Shown: positions 1 to 8,113, counted from the first letter of the stretch. The stretch: DNA of 64,000 nt from Streptomyces aureoverticillatus (GCF_014649395.1 NZ_BMSY01000009.1:248001-312000); one strand, 5' to 3'. The notes: generated by a model not told the origin, from the letters alone. A program made the numbers and translations.

Positions 1-729
1 CTCTTCGCGCCCGCGCCGCGCGACGTCGTGGAGGCGTACGCGCTCGGACCGACCCCGTGGGCGACCGTGACGGCGGTGGCGCTCGCATGCGGCGGCGTGT
101 GGACCGCCGCGATGCTCACCCGTGAGATCGCCCGCGCCCGGACCAGGCGCGCCAAGCGGCGTGCCGAACTCGTCGTGCGGGCGCCGCTGTTGCCCGGCGA
201 GGAGCCCGGTGCCGACCGGCTCGTCGTCCTGGAGGGCGAGCGGCCCGACGCCTGGTGGCTGCCCGGCGCGGCGCCCCAACTGGTCATCACCACCGCCGCG
301 TTGCGCCGCCTGAAGGGCCGTCAGCTCGATGCGGTGCTCGCCCACGAGCAGGGGCACGCGCAGGCCCGGCACGACTGGCTGCTGCACTGTTCGGGCGCGC
401 TGGCGACGGGCTTCCCGCAGGTCCCGGTGTTCGCCGCGTTCCGCGCCGAGATGCACCGGCTCGTGGAGCTGGCCGCCGACGACGTGGCCTCGCGCCGCTT
501 CGGGCGGCTCACCATCGCGCTCGCCCTGGTGGAACTCAACGAGCACCGGGGCGTGTTCGGGCCCTGCCCGAGTACGCACGCGCATGTGCCGCAGCGTGTG
601 CACCGGCTCCTGTCGGCCCGCCCGCGGCTCACCGCCGGGCGCCGGCTGCGGCTGACGGCGGCCGCGGCGCTCGTGCCGGTGGTGCCGCTGCTCATCGCGT
701 TCGTACCGGCCCTCCGCGCGCTCGGTTAG
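1..729 (+). CDS. M56-family membrane metallopeptidase (5' partial)
   Basis: The reading frame is open from base 1, so the gene begins upstream and only its last 242 codons are visible. A zinc-binding HEQGH motif sits about 115 residues into the visible part, followed by a helix with ELAADDVA that could give the third zinc ligand. A membrane segment precedes it (WATVTAVALACGG) and another closes the protein (ALVPVVPLLIAFV). This is the layout of M56/M48-type peptidases such as BlaR1-like sensors, which in actinomycetes usually follow a BlaI/CopY repressor gene; that partner would lie outside the window. The role (sensor or housekeeping peptidase) cannot be decided. Family call is firm, substrate unknown. 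Confidence 0.85.
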   Translation, partial: LFAPAPRDVVEAYALGPTPWATVTAVALACGGVWTAAMLTREIARARTRRAKRRAELVVRAPLLPGEEPGADRLVVLEGERPDAWWLPGAAPQLVITTAALRRLKGRQLDAVLAHEQGHAQARHDWLLHCSGALATGFPQVPVFAAFRAEMHRLVELAADDVASRRFGRLTIALALVELNEHRGVFGPCPSTHAHVPQRVHRLLSARPRLTAGRRLRLTAAAALVPVVPLLIAFVPALRALG

Positions 730-762
730 GTGCCGTCGCCCTCCATCGGTCAGGATCACCGC

Positions 763-1659
763 ATGGATTCCGCACCGCCCCGAGCGACCCCGCGCACTCC
801 CGGCTCCACGCGTATCGCCCTGTTCCTCGCCGTCCCGGCCGTGCTGCTGCTCGTCCTGATCGCCGCCGAGTGGCGCCCGCTGCTCGATGTGGACGGCGAC
901 ATCGCGCGGACCACGCATCGATGGGCGTTGGCACACGCGGACCTGACGCAGACCGCGCGCATCCTCACGGACTGGGTGTGGGACCCGTGGACGATGCGGG
1001 CGCTGTGCACCGTCGTCGTGCTGTGGCTGGTGGCCAGGCGCGGGTGGTGGCTCGCGGGCTGGCTCGCGGCCACGTGCCTCGTGGGCACGCTGGTGCAGCA
1101 GGGCCTGAAGGCCGCGGTGGGGCGGGAGCGGCCGGTGTGGCCGGACCCGGTGGACTCCGCGCACTACGCGGCGTTCCCTTCGGGGCACGCGATGACGGCG
1201 GCCGTGGTGTCCGGTCTGCTGCTGTGGCTGTTGCGGCTGTACGGCGTGGGGGGCCTGGCGTGGGCGGCGGGGCTCGCCGTGGCCGCGGTGTCCGTGGTCG
1301 GCGTGGGCTTCACCCGCGTGTGGCTCGGGGTGCACTGGGCGTCGGACGTCGTCGGGGGCTGGCTGCTGGGGGCGCTGACGGTGGCGCTGGCCGTGGCGGC
1401 GTACGAACGCGTCGTACCCCAGGAGCAGCGTCCGGGCGGCTCGGGCGTGGGCGGGGAGCAGCGTCCCGGCGGCTCCGGCGAGAGCCGGGAACAGCGACCG
1501 GGCGGCCCCGACGAGGGCCTGCACCCGCGACCGGACAGCCCCGACGAGGGCCGCGAGCAGCAACCGGGCAGGGCCGGCGGGAGCAGGGAGCAGCGGTCGG
1601 GTGGCCTCGGCGAGAGTCGGGAACGGCGACGACCGGGCGGCTCCGACGGGCGTCCCTGA
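763..1659 (+). CDS. PAP2-family membrane phosphatase with repetitive C-terminal tail
   Basis: A 298-residue membrane protein with the three PAP2 signatures: KAAVGRERP, PSGHA and a last block with R and H in TRVWLGVHWASDV. The family dephosphorylates lipid pyrophosphates or phosphatidic acid at the outer membrane face (for example undecaprenyl pyrophosphate recycling); the substrate here is not known. The ATG at 763 is chosen over an in-frame GTG at 730 because a GGAT element sits just upstream and the extra N-terminus looks non-conserved. The catalytic core ends near residue 220. The remaining tail consists of about seven degenerate 11-residue units (EQRPGGSGESR-like), rich in Pro, Gly and charge, not part of the fold. 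Gap to the upstream peptidase is 33 bp, so co-transcription is possible. Confidence 0.88.
   Translation: MDSAPPRATPRTPGSTRIALFLAVPAVLLLVLIAAEWRPLLDVDGDIARTTHRWALAHADLTQTARILTDWVWDPWTMRALCTVVVLWLVARRGWWLAGWLAATCLVGTLVQQGLKAAVGRERPVWPDPVDSAHYAAFPSGHAMTAAVVSGLLLWLLRLYGVGGLAWAAGLAVAAVSVVGVGFTRVWLGVHWASDVVGGWLLGALTVALAVAAYERVVPQEQRPGGSGVGGEQRPGGSGESREQRPGGPDEGLHPRPDSPDEGREQQPGRAGGSREQRSGGLGESRERRRPGGSDGRP
1423..1656 (+). repeat. 33-bp degenerate tandem repeat, about 7 copies, PAP2 C-terminus
   Basis: Units of 33 bp encode EQRPGGSGVGG, EQRPGGSGESR, EQRPGGPDEGL and more degenerate versions, ending directly at the stop codon. The length keeps the frame, so copy-number changes would only lengthen or shorten the tail. 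Confidence 0.8.
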
Positions 1660-1738
1660 CACGGCTCTTCGCCGACACGGCGCTTCGCCGCCCGGGGCGT
1701 CTTGACCCCCGCTCGTCCGGTCCCGGAGGATCGCGAGC

Positions 1739-2449
1739 ATGGCGATCAAGGGCGTGCTCTTCGATTTCTCCGGGACGCTGTTCCGCGTCGAGTCCACCGC
1801 TTCCTGGCTGCGCGGCACGCTCGCCGCGAGCGGGCTCACCCTGCCGGCGGACGAGGCGGCACGGCTCGCGGACGCGCTCGACCGTGCGGGTGCGCTGCCG
1901 GGCGGCTCACCGACGGTCGACGTACCGGCTCATCTCACCGATCTGTGGGGGCGGCGCGACGAGAGCGCGGAGCTCCACCGGGCGGCCTACACGGGCCTCG
2001 CCCGCACGGTGCCGCTGCCCGACTCCCGGCTCTACGACGCGCTGTACGAGCGCCACCAGACCCCGCAGGCCTGGCGGCCGTACGACGACGCGCCGGAGGT
2101 GCTGCGGGAACTGCGGGCGCTCGGCGTGCGCGTGGGGGTCGTCAGCAACATCGGGTGGGACCTGCGGCCGGTCTTCCGCTTCCACGGCCTGGACCCCTAT
2201 GTCGACGTGTACGTCCTGTCGTACGAGCACGCGGTGCAGAAGCCGGACGCACGGCTCTTCGCGCACGCCTGTGACGGGCTGGGGGTCGCCCCGGAGGACA
2301 CGCTGATGGTGGGCGACGACCGGCGCGCGGACGGGGGCGCGGCGGCGTTGGGCTGCGCGGTGCACTTCGTGGACCATCTGCCGGTGGAGCGGCGGCCCGA
2401 GGCCCTGCGGGCCGTGCTGGGGCTCGTCGGGGGTGCGGGGGCGCCTTGA
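1739..2449 (+). CDS. HAD-superfamily hydrolase
   Basis: A 236-residue HAD protein, ATG at 1739 with GGAGGA eight bases upstream. Motif I is DFSGTLF near residue 8, motif II VVSNIG, motif III Lys in VQKPDARLF and motif IV VGDDRRADGGAA, in the right order with a C1-type cap between motifs I and II. Motif I has Ser where phosphatases carry the second Asp (DxD). That Asp is the general acid/base in phosphatases and is absent in dehalogenase-like members, so a classical phosphatase activity is uncertain. The gene follows the PAP2 gene by 79 bp on the same strand. Substrate cannot be predicted. Confidence 0.85.
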   Translation: MAIKGVLFDFSGTLFRVESTASWLRGTLAASGLTLPADEAARLADALDRAGALPGGSPTVDVPAHLTDLWGRRDESAELHRAAYTGLARTVPLPDSRLYDALYERHQTPQAWRPYDDAPEVLRELRALGVRVGVVSNIGWDLRPVFRFHGLDPYVDVYVLSYEHAVQKPDARLFAHACDGLGVAPEDTLMVGDDRRADGGAAALGCAVHFVDHLPVERRPEALRAVLGLVGGAGAP

Positions 2450-2530
2450 GCCGTACGGAAGGGTCAGGCGTCCGCGCCGTCGGGCGGCCCGGAGCCTTCG
2501 GAATGCCGCGCCCTGAGGGCTGATGGCCCT

Positions 2531-2562
2531 CGATCAGGACTGATGGCGATCAGGACTGATAG
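2531..2562 (-). repeat. 16-bp tandem duplication across the DUF2630 stop codon
   Basis: Two adjacent copies of CGATCAGGACTGAT(G/A)G lie at 2531-2546 and 2547-2562. The stop codon of the minus-strand DUF2630 gene (2550-2552) lies in one copy. The unit is not a multiple of three. Confidence 0.75.
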
Positions 2563-2795
2563 CCCTCGACCTGTGCCGCCGGCTGCACCCTCACCGTGTC
2601 GGGGTCGCCGCCGAACTCGGCCTTCGCCCGCCGCCTGCGCAGCAGGTCCCAGCACTGGTCGAGCTCGCGTTCCAGGACGCCGAGGCGGGCCCGTTCCGTC
2701 GCCTCGTCGATCGCTCCGGACGCGAGCGATTCCCGCAGGGTCTTCTCGGCGTCGACCATCTCACTGATCCGCGCCAGAATCTGCTGTTGGTCCAT
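2550..2795 (-). CDS. DUF2630 family small protein
   Basis: An 81-residue protein starting MDQQQILARISEMVDAEK, with ERELDQCWDLLRRRRA in the middle. This matches the small DUF2630 actinobacterial family of alpha-helical, probably coiled-coil proteins of unknown function. The start at 2795 is fixed by a perfect AGGAGG eight to nine bases upstream (read on the minus strand); the longer frame to 2939 has no such site. The protein is highly charged with no signal or membrane segment, so it should be cytoplasmic. It is transcribed away from the TetR gene at 3004, about 208 bp apart. Confidence 0.8.
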   Translation of the reverse strand: MDQQQILARISEMVDAEKTLRESLASGAIDEATERARLGVLERELDQCWDLLRRRRAKAEFGGDPDTVRVQPAAQVEGYQS

Positions 2796-2965
2796 GTCCA
2801 AGCGCCTCCTCGGCCCCCGGCCCACTTTAAGGAGGCCGCGCCGAATGCGCGAGGAGAGAGCGGTGACACGCGTCCACGGCCGCACAAGGGCAGGCAACAC
2901 TCCCCCGCGGTGTTGCCTGCCCAGGCGGCACCGGCCCATGACGGCCAGGGCCGGGACCTCCTGAG

Positions 2966-2983
2966 TATATTGGCTGTGAGCCA
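2966..2983 (+). promoter_or_regulatory. Candidate -10 and operator for the TetR gene
   Basis: TATATT (2966-2971) is an unusually AT-rich -10-like element, directly followed by the inverted repeat TGGCT-GTG-AGCCA (2971-2983). It ends 20 bases before the TetR start, where autoregulators of this family usually bind. Confidence 0.45.
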
Positions 2984-3003
2984 GTCAACGCAGGAGTTAC
3001 AGG

Positions 3004-3621
3004 ATGTCCCCGCGTAGCCCATCGGTCAATGAAGAGTTGCGCCGACGTTCCCGCGAGCGGCTGCTCCAGGCGACGGTGGAGCTGGTGGGCGAACGCGGAT
3101 ACGAGGCGACGACGCTCGCGGACATCGCCGACCGGGCGGGCTCGGCCCGCGGCCTCGTGTCGTACTACTTCCCGGGAAAGCGCCAGCTCCTGCAGTCGGC
3201 CGTGCACCGCCTGATGCATCTGACGCTGCAGGCCGCGCTGGAGCGGGAGCCGCGCACGGAGGACGGCGAGGAGCTGCTCGCCCGCGCCATCGACGCGATC
3301 CTGGGCCTGGCGCGCGACCGGCCCGTGCTGATGCGCACGCACATGGCGGGCATCCTGCAGGCCGAGGGGTTCGTGCAGTGCCCGGAGCAGCAGCGGCTGG
3401 CCTTCCTGTTGCGCGAGTCGGTGGCCCGGCACGGGTCGGCGGAGGCCGAGACGGACTACCGCATGCTGCGTGCCCTGCTGATGGGCGCGGTCTTCGCGCT
3501 GCTCATCCCGGGCGCGCCGATGCCGTTCGACGTGCTGCGGGCCGAGCTCTTCCAGCGGTACGACCTGGACTGGAAGCTCGGCGTCCCGCCGAGCCCGGAG
3601 CCGCCCGAAGGGCCGTTCTAG
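3004..3621 (+). CDS. TetR/AcrR-family transcriptional regulator
   Basis: A 205-residue regulator. The N-terminal HTH is clear: RLLQATVELVGERGYEAT, then TLADIADRAGSARGLVSYYF, ending with the typical YYFPGKRQLL. The C-terminal ligand domain (residues 65-200) is unremarkable, so the effector is unknown. ATG at 3004 follows AGGAG by nine bases. A short inverted repeat just upstream suggests autoregulation. The next gene, 25 bp downstream on the same strand, may be co-transcribed; no transporter or enzyme is divergently placed to name a target. Confidence 0.88.
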   Translation: MSPRSPSVNEELRRRSRERLLQATVELVGERGYEATTLADIADRAGSARGLVSYYFPGKRQLLQSAVHRLMHLTLQAALEREPRTEDGEELLARAIDAILGLARDRPVLMRTHMAGILQAEGFVQCPEQQRLAFLLRESVARHGSAEAETDYRMLRALLMGAVFALLIPGAPMPFDVLRAELFQRYDLDWKLGVPPSPEPPEGPF

Positions 3622-3646
3622 ACAGAGCGACCGTTTCAGGGAAGGG

Positions 3647-4339
3647 GTGTGGGTGAACCGCGTACGGACGATTCAGGGGCCGGGACCAGGGCCGGGGGAC
3701 GGCGCCGGGTCGGAGGCGGTGGTGCCCGAGCTGGTCTGGTACGCCGCCTACGGCTCCAACATGCTCCTGGGCCGCCTCATGCACTACATCGCGGGCGGGC
3801 GGCCGCCCGGTGCGGCGCGGGGCTGCCCGGGCTGCCGGGACCGGCGTCCGCCGCGGGCCTCGGTTCCCGTGGAGCTCCCGGGGGTGGTGTACTTCGCGAC
3901 CGAGTCGGCGCTCTGGTCGGGCGGCCGGGCGTTCTACGACCCGGGGGCGCGGGGGCGGGTGTACACGCGCGCCCATCTGGTGACGGCCGAGCAGTTCGCC
4001 GACATCGCGGCGCAGGAGATGTACGGCGAGCCCGGGTTCGTCCCCGATCTGGGGCCGGCGCTGCGGCACGGCCGGGCCCGGATCGGGGACGGGCGCTACG
4101 AGACGCTGGTGTGCCCGGGGACGCTGGACGGCCTGCCGGTGCTCACCTTCACCGCACCGTGGGCGTTGGGGGACGTCGACCTCAACGCGCCCTCCGGCGG
4201 CTATCTGCGCCAGCTGGCCACCGGGCTCATGGAGACGGCTGCGTGGGACGAGGCCGCGGTGACCGCCTACCTCGCGGCGTGCCCGGGTGCCGCGGGGACG
4301 TGGACGGCCGAGCGCGTGGCGGGGCTGCTGCGGGACTGA
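3647..4339 (+). CDS. Gamma-glutamylcyclotransferase-fold protein
   Basis: About 230 residues. The diagnostic piece is YAAYGSNMLLGRLMHYI, the glycine-rich YGSN loop that opens gamma-glutamylcyclotransferase-like folds and binds the gamma-glutamyl group. Close Streptomyces relatives of this type have been annotated as 'histone deacetylase', which the sequence does not support: there is no His-Asp zinc site of that family. A Cys pair (GCPGCRDRRPP) near residue 60 is an unusual insertion. Start is uncertain: GTG 3647 or 3653 follow GGGAAGGG, and GTG 3722 would begin just before the YGSN loop. It follows the TetR gene by 25 bp. Confidence 0.65.
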   Translation: MWVNRVRTIQGPGPGPGDGAGSEAVVPELVWYAAYGSNMLLGRLMHYIAGGRPPGAARGCPGCRDRRPPRASVPVELPGVVYFATESALWSGGRAFYDPGARGRVYTRAHLVTAEQFADIAAQEMYGEPGFVPDLGPALRHGRARIGDGRYETLVCPGTLDGLPVLTFTAPWALGDVDLNAPSGGYLRQLATGLMETAAWDEAAVTAYLAACPGAAGTWTAERVAGLLRD

Positions 4340-4371
4340 CCCGCCGTCGCGTCGGCCCGCCCCGGCAGCGG

Positions 4372-5340
4372 TCAGCCGCCGCAGAGTTCCGCGAACCTCC
4401 GGGCGTCGATGTTGCCGCCGGAGAGGATGATGCCGACGCGCGGCGGCACGCGGTCCACGCGCCCGCTCAGGGCGGCCGCCAGGGCCGTGGCGCCGCTGGG
4501 CTCGACGACGGTCTTCAGGCGTTCGAAGGCGAACTGCATCGCGGCACGGATGTCGTCGTCGGAGACGAGGGCGATGCCGTCGACGAGCCGCCGGTTGACG
4601 GAGAACGTCAACTCGCCCGGGATCTCGGCGGCTTGGCCGTCGGCGATGGTGCGCGGCACGGGGATCGTCACCCGGTGTCCGGCCGCCAGCGACCGCTTGG
4701 TGTCGTCCCCTTGCTCCGGCTCGACGCCGACCACACGGATGTCGCCGCTCAGGCCCTTCACGGCGGTGGCGCTGCCCGCGATCAGCCCCCCGCCGCCGAC
4801 CGGCACGAGGAGCAGGTCCAACTCGCCCACTTCTTCCATGAGTTCGAGGGCGGCCGTGCCCTGGCCCGCGATGACGTGCGGGTGCTCGTAGGGCGGGATC
4901 AGGGCGAGGCCGCGTTCGGCGGCGAGGGCCTTGCCGATGGCTTCCCGGTCGCCGGTGTAGCGGTCGTACGTGACGATCTCGGCGCCGTAGCCCTCGGCGG
5001 CCGCGCGCTTCGAGAGCGGGGTGTCCTCGGGCATGACGATGACGGCGCTGCTGCCCAGCTCGCGGGCGGCGAGGGCGACGGCCTGGGCGTGGTTGCCGGA
5101 GGAGAACGACGCGATGCCCTTGGCCAGTTGCTCGGGCGAGAGCCGGGACACGGCGTTGTAGGCGCCGCGGAACTTGAAGGCGCCGATGCGCTGGAGGTTC
5201 TCGCACTTGAGGAAGACCTCGGCGCCCACGCGGGCGTCCAGGGTGCGCGAGCGCAGCACGGGCGTGCGGTGGGCCGCGCCCTTCAGCCGGGCCGCGGCGT
5301 CACGGACGTCGTCGAGGGTGACCGGGGGTGTGCTCGTCAT
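4372..5340 (-). CDS. PLP-dependent threonine/serine (hydroxyaspartate) dehydratase-like enzyme
   Basis: A 322-residue fold-type II PLP enzyme. The Schiff-base Lys is in GAFKFRGA (about residue 57), the phosphate loop is VGGGGLIAG, and the substrate loop is SSGNHAQ. There is no C-terminal ACT regulatory domain, so it is a catabolic/short-form dehydratase or racemase rather than biosynthetic IlvA. Short forms act on threonine, serine, threo-3-hydroxyaspartate or, in ectoine catabolism, as EutB-like eliminases; the substrate cannot be fixed from sequence. Its ATG overlaps the stop of the upstream regulator gene by 4 bp, which implies translational coupling and makes that regulator its likely controller. 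Confidence 0.85.
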   Translation of the reverse strand: MTSTPPVTLDDVRDAAARLKGAAHRTPVLRSRTLDARVGAEVFLKCENLQRIGAFKFRGAYNAVSRLSPEQLAKGIASFSSGNHAQAVALAARELGSSAVIVMPEDTPLSKRAAAEGYGAEIVTYDRYTGDREAIGKALAAERGLALIPPYEHPHVIAGQGTAALELMEEVGELDLLLVPVGGGGLIAGSATAVKGLSGDIRVVGVEPEQGDDTKRSLAAGHRVTIPVPRTIADGQAAEIPGELTFSVNRRLVDGIALVSDDDIRAAMQFAFERLKTVVEPSGATALAAALSGRVDRVPPRVGIILSGGNIDARRFAELCGG

Positions 5341-6074
5341 GCGGATGCTCCCTGTGAGGTGTCGGGCCCGGCCGCCGGGGCGTCCTGGGCGCGGGCTTTG
5401 GCGAGGTAGTTGTAGGCGGAGGCGCGGGAGATGCCGAGGCGGGCCGCCACCTGCGGGACCGCGCGCCGGACCGCGAAGACGCCGCGCTCGTCGAGGCCGC
5501 GGAACAGTTCGACGCGTTCGGTGCGGTCGAGCTCGCCCCAGGGACGGCTGCGCTTGAGCTGATAGGCGTCGACGACCGAGCTCACGACCGCGTCGATGAC
5601 GTCGGCGGAGTCACCGAAGGTCGTCGTCGGCACCTCCGCCGGAGCCGCCACCCCGGCGAGTTCACCGATCAGCGAGCCGACCTGCTGGACGGCGGTGATG
5701 TCGAGGTTGACGCACAGCGCGCCGAACACCGCGCCGCCGCTGTCCCGCAGGAGCATCGTGGAGGACTTGACCAGCTTGCCGTCCTGGGTGCGGGTCAGAT
5801 AGTTCAGCTCGTCGTCCGCCTCGTCACCGCGCGCGAGCATGCTCATCCCTATCTCGCTCATCGCGCCGCCGACGCCGCGTCCGGTGACGGCCCCGGCGAT
5901 GGACACGACGGACCGCTCCGGCCACCGGTAGTCGTGCACGACCACCTCGCACAGCGAGCCGAAGGTGGCGGCGATGCCGTCGGCGACGGGGACCAGCGCG
6001 GCGAGGATCGCGTCCCGCTCGGCGTCGCGCCCACCGTCCCGGCCGTCGCCCTTCTGCCTGTCCTGGGCGCTCAT
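5337..6074 (-). CDS. YheO/DauR-type PAS-like + HTH regulator
   Basis: A 245-residue regulator of the YheO-like family. The N-terminal sensor (residues 20-135) contains EVVVHDYRWPERSVVSI and LVKSSTMLLRDSGGAVFGALCVNLDIT, the typical PAS-like YheO signature. The C-terminal HTH is GVFAVRRAVPQVAARLGISRASAYNYL, split here only by my reading (A-x3-LGISRASAYNYL is the recognition part). ATG at 6074 has AGGA upstream; longer frames to 6230 lack a site. In other bacteria relatives (DauR) control D-amino-acid catabolism. Coupling to the downstream PLP dehydratase suggests local control of amino- or hydroxyamino-acid breakdown; the inducer is unknown. Confidence 0.82.
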   Translation of the reverse strand: MSAQDRQKGDGRDGGRDAERDAILAALVPVADGIAATFGSLCEVVVHDYRWPERSVVSIAGAVTGRGVGGAMSEIGMSMLARGDEADDELNYLTRTQDGKLVKSSTMLLRDSGGAVFGALCVNLDITAVQQVGSLIGELAGVAAPAEVPTTTFGDSADVIDAVVSSVVDAYQLKRSRPWGELDRTERVELFRGLDERGVFAVRRAVPQVAARLGISRASAYNYLAKARAQDAPAAGPDTSQGASA

Positions 6075-6232
6075 GGCGGTCCTCGTACTCCCACTCGGCT
6101 CTGTGCTGTCGGATCCTCGGCGGTGCGGCGCGGAACAGCGCCCCGCACGCTCTGGACACAACGTACACGCCTTGGACGAAAAATCCAGACGCCGAAGAAT
6201 CCAGACCTCGGCAGGACCGGCCGCCGACACGG

Positions 6233-6275
6233 CCAGGGCCCCCGCCCCTCCGTGTGGGAGGAGCGGGGGCCCTGG
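6233..6275 (-). terminator. Strong hairpin terminator
   Basis: CCAGGGCCCCCGC (6233-6245) pairs perfectly with 6263-6275 (13 bp), with an inner CCTCC/GGAGG extension. It lies 25 bp downstream of the secreted-protein gene that ends at 6300 and insulates it from the YheO/dehydratase operon. Confidence 0.8.
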
Positions 6276-6299
6276 TCCGCGAGGGGGGGGGCGCGGACG

Positions 6300-6983
6300 T
6301 CAGCGAACGGTCACCTTGAAGACCGGCGACAGCGTCGCGCCGCTCTTCATCCGGAGGTCGTTCGTGCCCTTGAGGCCGAGCTTCACGCGCATCGCGTACG
6401 TACCGGACTTGTTGACGGTCGTGGACGCGGGCAGCGCCTTCCACGTACCGCGCTGCTTCTGCTGGAGGCTCACCTTGCTGCCGGCCTTGATGCCGGTCGC
6501 CTTGCCGCTGACGCGCAGCTCCTGCCAGGCGCGCACGGAGGCCGAGGACGCCTTGGCGGTCAGGGCGGGCTTCACCTTGGCGGTGGGGCTGTGCTTCTGG
6601 GTGCCGAGGCTCTTGCCGGTCTTGACGTCCCAGATCGCGTACGGCGTGCCGCCACCCTGCGTCTTGCTGTAGAGCTTCTTGCCGTCGGAGCTCAGGTGCA
6701 GGTAGATGCCCTTGTCGATGGTCTGGCCGGGCTTGAGGGCCTTGCCGTTGTAGTACGGCTTGCCGCCCTTGACCGGGACGGTGACGCCGCCGCCGATGTC
6801 GATCTTGACCGGCTTGGGGGCGGCGGTCTGCGCGGCCGCGACACGCTGCGGGGCGGGAGTGCTCGCCAGGGCGGCGGCGGCCGGGGCCAGCAGCGCCGCA
6901 CCGGCGACGACCGAGATGGTGGCGGTACGAAGGGTGCTGCGGCGGTGAGTGGTGTGGCGCATGGTGGCGGTGTTCCCCTTCAC
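6300..6983 (-). CDS. Secreted protein of unknown function
   Basis: A 227-residue protein with a clear signal peptide: basic n-region (RHTTHRRSTLRT), hydrophobic core ISVVAGAALLAPAAAAL and an AxA-type site near ALASTPA. The mature part is Lys/Gly/Thr rich, with GKPYYNGKALKPGQTI and, later, KVSLQQKQRGTWKAL..TYAMRVKLGLKG, which reads like an immunoglobulin-like beta domain used in cell-surface or exported proteins. No catalytic motif is visible. Start is GTG 6983 (AGGAG about 11 bases upstream) or ATG 6962, which gives a more compact n-region. Divergent from the GntR gene. Confidence 0.7.
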   Translation of the reverse strand: MKGNTATMRHTTHRRSTLRTATISVVAGAALLAPAAAALASTPAPQRVAAAQTAAPKPVKIDIGGGVTVPVKGGKPYYNGKALKPGQTIDKGIYLHLSSDGKKLYSKTQGGGTPYAIWDVKTGKSLGTQKHSPTAKVKPALTAKASSASVRAWQELRVSGKATGIKAGSKVSLQQKQRGTWKALPASTTVNKSGTYAMRVKLGLKGTNDLRMKSGATLSPVFKVTVR

Positions 6984-7167
6984 AGTACGGATGTCTCCTT
7001 ATGCCCTCTGCCGTCCGGCGAGTGCTGAATCAACCTATTCGCCCGTCATTACGGGTTTCCCGAGATCATGTAACGGTGCGCCATAGATCACTTCACGGGC
7101 ATGCCTTCCACGCCCGCGTCGGCACGGCAACATCACGGCTGCGAATTAGCCCGTTCATGCCACCACT

Positions 7168-7224
7168 CCGTTTGACACCTCGAACATCCCGTTTGACACC
7201 TCGAAACATGGGATGTTCCCATGT
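7168..7224 (+). promoter_or_regulatory. Tandem TTGACA boxes and 19-bp palindrome upstream of GntR gene
   Basis: CCGTTTGACACCTCGAACAT (7168-7187) is repeated at 7189-7209 with one inserted A; each copy carries a TTGACA -35 hexamer (7172 and 7192). They run into the perfect palindrome ACATGGGA-TGT-TCCCATGT (7206-7224). The arrangement looks like an autoregulated promoter for the GntR/MFS unit, with the palindrome as operator. Confidence 0.6.
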
Positions 7225-7267
7225 CTGCCTTCGACCTGAGCGATCCGGCAGAGAGGCCACCGAACCG

Positions 7268-7969
7268 ATGCCGCTGCGCAGCACCGCACGCACCAACCTC
7301 GTCGATCTGGTCATCGCCCAGATGGAGAGCCTGATCTCCGACGGCGAGTGGGAGGTCGGCACCAAGATCCCGGCCGAGCCGCTCCTCGTGGAACAGCTCG
7401 CCGTCGGCCGCAACACCGTGCGCGAGGCGGTCCGCGCCCTGGTGCACACCGGCATGCTGGAGCCGCGCCAGGGCGACGGGACGTATGTCCGCGCCAACAG
7501 CGACTTCGGGGCGGCCGTGCAGCGGCGGGTACGCAAGGCGAGCGTCCTTGAGGCGTACGAGGTGCGCGCCTCGCTGGAGCGCGACGCGGCCCGGTACGCG
7601 GCCGAGCGCCGCACGCCGGAGGACCTGGCGGCACTGCGCGCCGCACTGGCCGAGCGCGGCCGGGCCTGGGAGGACGGCGACACGGACGCCTTCATCGACG
7701 CGGACATGGCCTTCCATCGCACCGTCGCCGCCGCGGCCCACAACACCGTCCTCGCCGAGCTGTACGGACACCTCAGCGACGCGATGCGCGCCACGCTCCA
7801 GTCCGTGCTCGGCGCCGCCGTCCCCGACGCCGTACGCCACCAGATCGACGCCCACAACGCGATCGTCGACGCCATCGAGGCACGCGACGCGACGGCCGCC
7901 GAGGCCGCGGTGCTCGCCCACCTCGCCGAGGGCATGGCCGCGCTGCGCGAGCAGCCTCCGGCCGACTGA
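7268..7969 (+). CDS. FadR-subfamily GntR transcriptional regulator
   Basis: A 233-residue regulator. The winged HTH (residues 5-70) includes EVGTKIPAEPLLVEQLAVGRN, split here as SDGEWEVGTKIPAE then LAVGRNTVREAVRALVHTGML. The C-terminal FCD domain is all-helical with the metal-binding type residues D-A-D in FIDADMAFHRTVAAAAHN and a late His in RHQIDAHNAIVDAI. FCD proteins bind small carboxylates, usually through a metal. ATG 7268 is taken because the family's N-terminal arm starts there; its Shine-Dalgarno is weak (AGAGG). It precedes the CynX-type exporter gene on the same strand by 144 bp and probably controls it. Confidence 0.88.
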   Translation: MPLRSTARTNLVDLVIAQMESLISDGEWEVGTKIPAEPLLVEQLAVGRNTVREAVRALVHTGMLEPRQGDGTYVRANSDFGAAVQRRVRKASVLEAYEVRASLERDAARYAAERRTPEDLAALRAALAERGRAWEDGDTDAFIDADMAFHRTVAAAAHNTVLAELYGHLSDAMRATLQSVLGAAVPDAVRHQIDAHNAIVDAIEARDATAAEAAVLAHLAEGMAALREQPPAD

Positions 7970-8032
7970 GGCCCGGCGGCCCGCGGTCGGCCGATGCCTC
8001 GCAGGCCCCGGTCGGCTGAGGCCCCACGCCCC
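7955..8032 (+). repeat. Degenerate ~26-bp repeat around the GntR stop codon
   Basis: The end of the GntR gene (CCGGCCGACTGAGGCCC) recurs twice downstream in degraded form (GGTCGGCCGATGCCTCGCAG, CGGTCGGCTGAGGCCCCA). It resembles the clearer stop-codon repeats elsewhere in the window. The rest of the 144-bp gap to the MFS gene shows nothing else. Confidence 0.35.
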
Positions 8033-8113
8033 CGGCCCACCGCCGCCGCGCGCAGGCCCCGGCCCGCGCCCGGCCCGTACACGTACCACCGAAGCAACCC
8101 CCAGGAGTGAGTC

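Noticed and set aside
3647..4339. Histone deacetylase annotation
   Set aside because: The sequence has the YGSN loop of gamma-glutamylcyclotransferase folds and none of the zinc-site motifs of deacetylases.
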